This document shows, in pieces, positions 21,469 to 21,795 of a stretch of 21,795 nucleotides of DNA. The notes under the pieces were generated by a model. The model searched no databases, was not told the origin of the DNA, and worked only from the letters and a program-made list of their open reading frames with translations. The stretch is taken from NCBI GenBank assembly GCA_910585435.1, contig CAJUEJ010000005.1, positions 1 through 21,795 of the forward strand, given 5' to 3'. The position numbers and the translations under genes were made by a program. Origin of the DNA: an uncultured Hungatella sp. Its GTDB lineage: Bacteria > Bacillota > Clostridia > Lachnospirales > Lachnospiraceae. Numbering within the stretch: the stretch's first letter is position 1; every line of letters starts with the position of its first letter.

Positions 21469-21774
21469 TTATTTAGAAGCATTAAAATCTACATATTTTT
21501 TAATGTTGCCTGCATTCACATACCTTTGCACAGTGCCGTCCTTCACCACCACCAGGGTAGGCGCCTGCATCACTCCAAACTGCTCCGTCAGCTGCTGGTT
21601 CTCCTCCGCATCCACAGCCTGATAATCCATCCCCTTTAAGAATTCCTTTGCAATCTTACAGTTAGGGCAGGTCTTGGTGGTAAACAGATACGTTCCCGGC
21701 GCATACTCCTCATTTTTCTTCTCCACAGCCGCCACGATCCTGGCAGCCGCTTTCTCCCCCTTCTTCAGGGCGGA
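21469..21774 (-). CDS. C-terminal thioredoxin-like domain of a truncated gene
   Basis: About 100 residues remain; the 5' part lies off the contig. The apparent start with LFRSS is translated adapter, not protein. The domain shows YLFTTKTCPNCKIAKEFL with a CxxC redox pair (CPNC), then VDAEENQQL, the cis-proline loop GVMQAPTLVVVKDG and ANIKKYVDF-like end (NAGNIKKYVDF). The basic stretch KKGEKAAARIVAAVEKK before it looks like a linker, so this is probably the tail of a larger protein. Anaerobic ribonucleotide reductases of clostridia can carry such a glutaredoxin/thioredoxin-like end, and that is my leading but unproven guess; a flavoprotein reductase or a stand-alone thioredoxin is possible. 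Confidence 0.75.
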   Translation of the reverse strand, partial: SALKKGEKAAARIVAAVEKKNEEYAPGTYLFTTKTCPNCKIAKEFLKGMDYQAVDAEENQQLTEQFGVMQAPTLVVVKDGTVQRYVNAGNIKKYVDFNASK

Positions 21775-21795
21775 AGATCGGAAGAGCACACGTCT
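21775..21795. other. Illumina adapter sequence at the contig end (contamination)
   Basis: The last 21 bases begin AGATCGGAAGAGC and continue as the standard TruSeq read-1 adapter, without a mismatch to the sequence I know. They are not genomic. The minus-strand ORF that enters here gains false N-terminal residues. Confidence 0.97.

Noticed and set aside
21469..21789. Complete 106-residue thioredoxin gene starting at 21789
   Set aside because: The start codon and first residues lie in adapter sequence; the gene is 5'-truncated.
1..21795. A new defence or biosynthetic system encoded by several genes
   Set aside because: Nearly all intact genes belong to known housekeeping or sporulation families; the only accessory region (9867-10800) is decayed and holds no multi-gene set.

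Overview
The window is about 22 kb of mostly core chromosome from a spore-forming Firmicute, most likely a member of the Lachnospiraceae (Clostridium cluster XIVa type). The basis is the Bacillus/Clostridium-type gene order ylxM-ffh-rpsP-khpA-rimM-trmD-rplS-lepB-rbgA-rnhB-yraN, the spoIIAA-spoIIAB-sigF and spoVAA-spoVAB sporulation genes, a T-box leader ahead of valS, strong AGGAGG ribosome binding sites, and small proteins of lachnospiral character. No rRNA, tRNA, CRISPR array, intact prophage or intact insertion sequence is visible. The contig is incomplete at both ends: it opens inside a PRPP synthetase gene, and its last 21 bases are an Illumina sequencing adapter, not genome.

Layout. 1-299 (+): 3' end of a ribose-phosphate pyrophosphokinase. 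534-9185 (all -): translation, secretion and ribosome-assembly cluster, read from right to left: ylxM, ffh, rpsP, khpA, rimM, trmD, rplS, lepB, rbgA, second lepB, rnhB, yraN, pgeF. A sigma-A promoter stands before ylxM, and rplS has its own promoter and terminator. 9273-9833 (-): flavin reductase-like protein. 9867-10800: a decayed stretch with a multiply broken Rpn-family nuclease gene, a possible second Rpn scrap, a 27-codon ORF and a 32-bp tandem promoter-like repeat. 10863-11057 (-): unknown 64-aa protein with a strong terminator. 11135-14006 (-): spoIIAA, spoIIAB, sigF, a 54-60 aa membrane protein, spoVAA, spoVAB. 14142-17322 (-): folC, a 45-aa protein too short for ordinary gene calling, and a membrane-anchored TPR protein. 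17531-18160 (+): maltose/galactoside O-acetyltransferase type hexapeptide protein. 18294-20999 (-): valS behind a T-box leader. 21469 to the end (-): a C-terminal thioredoxin-like domain cut by the contig end.

How the genes work together. The first cluster couples signal recognition particle targeting (YlxM, Ffh), signal peptide removal (two LepB paralogues), ribosomal proteins S16 and L19, ribosome maturation (RimM, KhpA, RbgA) and tRNA m1G37 methylation (TrmD). The second cluster is the forespore switch: SpoIIAA releases sigma-F from SpoIIAB, and the SpoVA proteins help load dipicolinic acid into the spore. ValS is controlled by uncharged tRNA(Val).

I found no clear new multi-gene system. 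The items most worth a second look are: an intergenic palindromic repeat with ATGTACTCTCGG ends, present three times and once lodged between the valS T-box terminator and the valS start; a 12-residue tandem repeat inserted into FolC plus a separate 23-24 bp minisatellite that contains the folC stop codon; the 32-bp promoter-like tandem repeat; and the conserved-looking 45-aa ORF coupled to the TPR protein gene.
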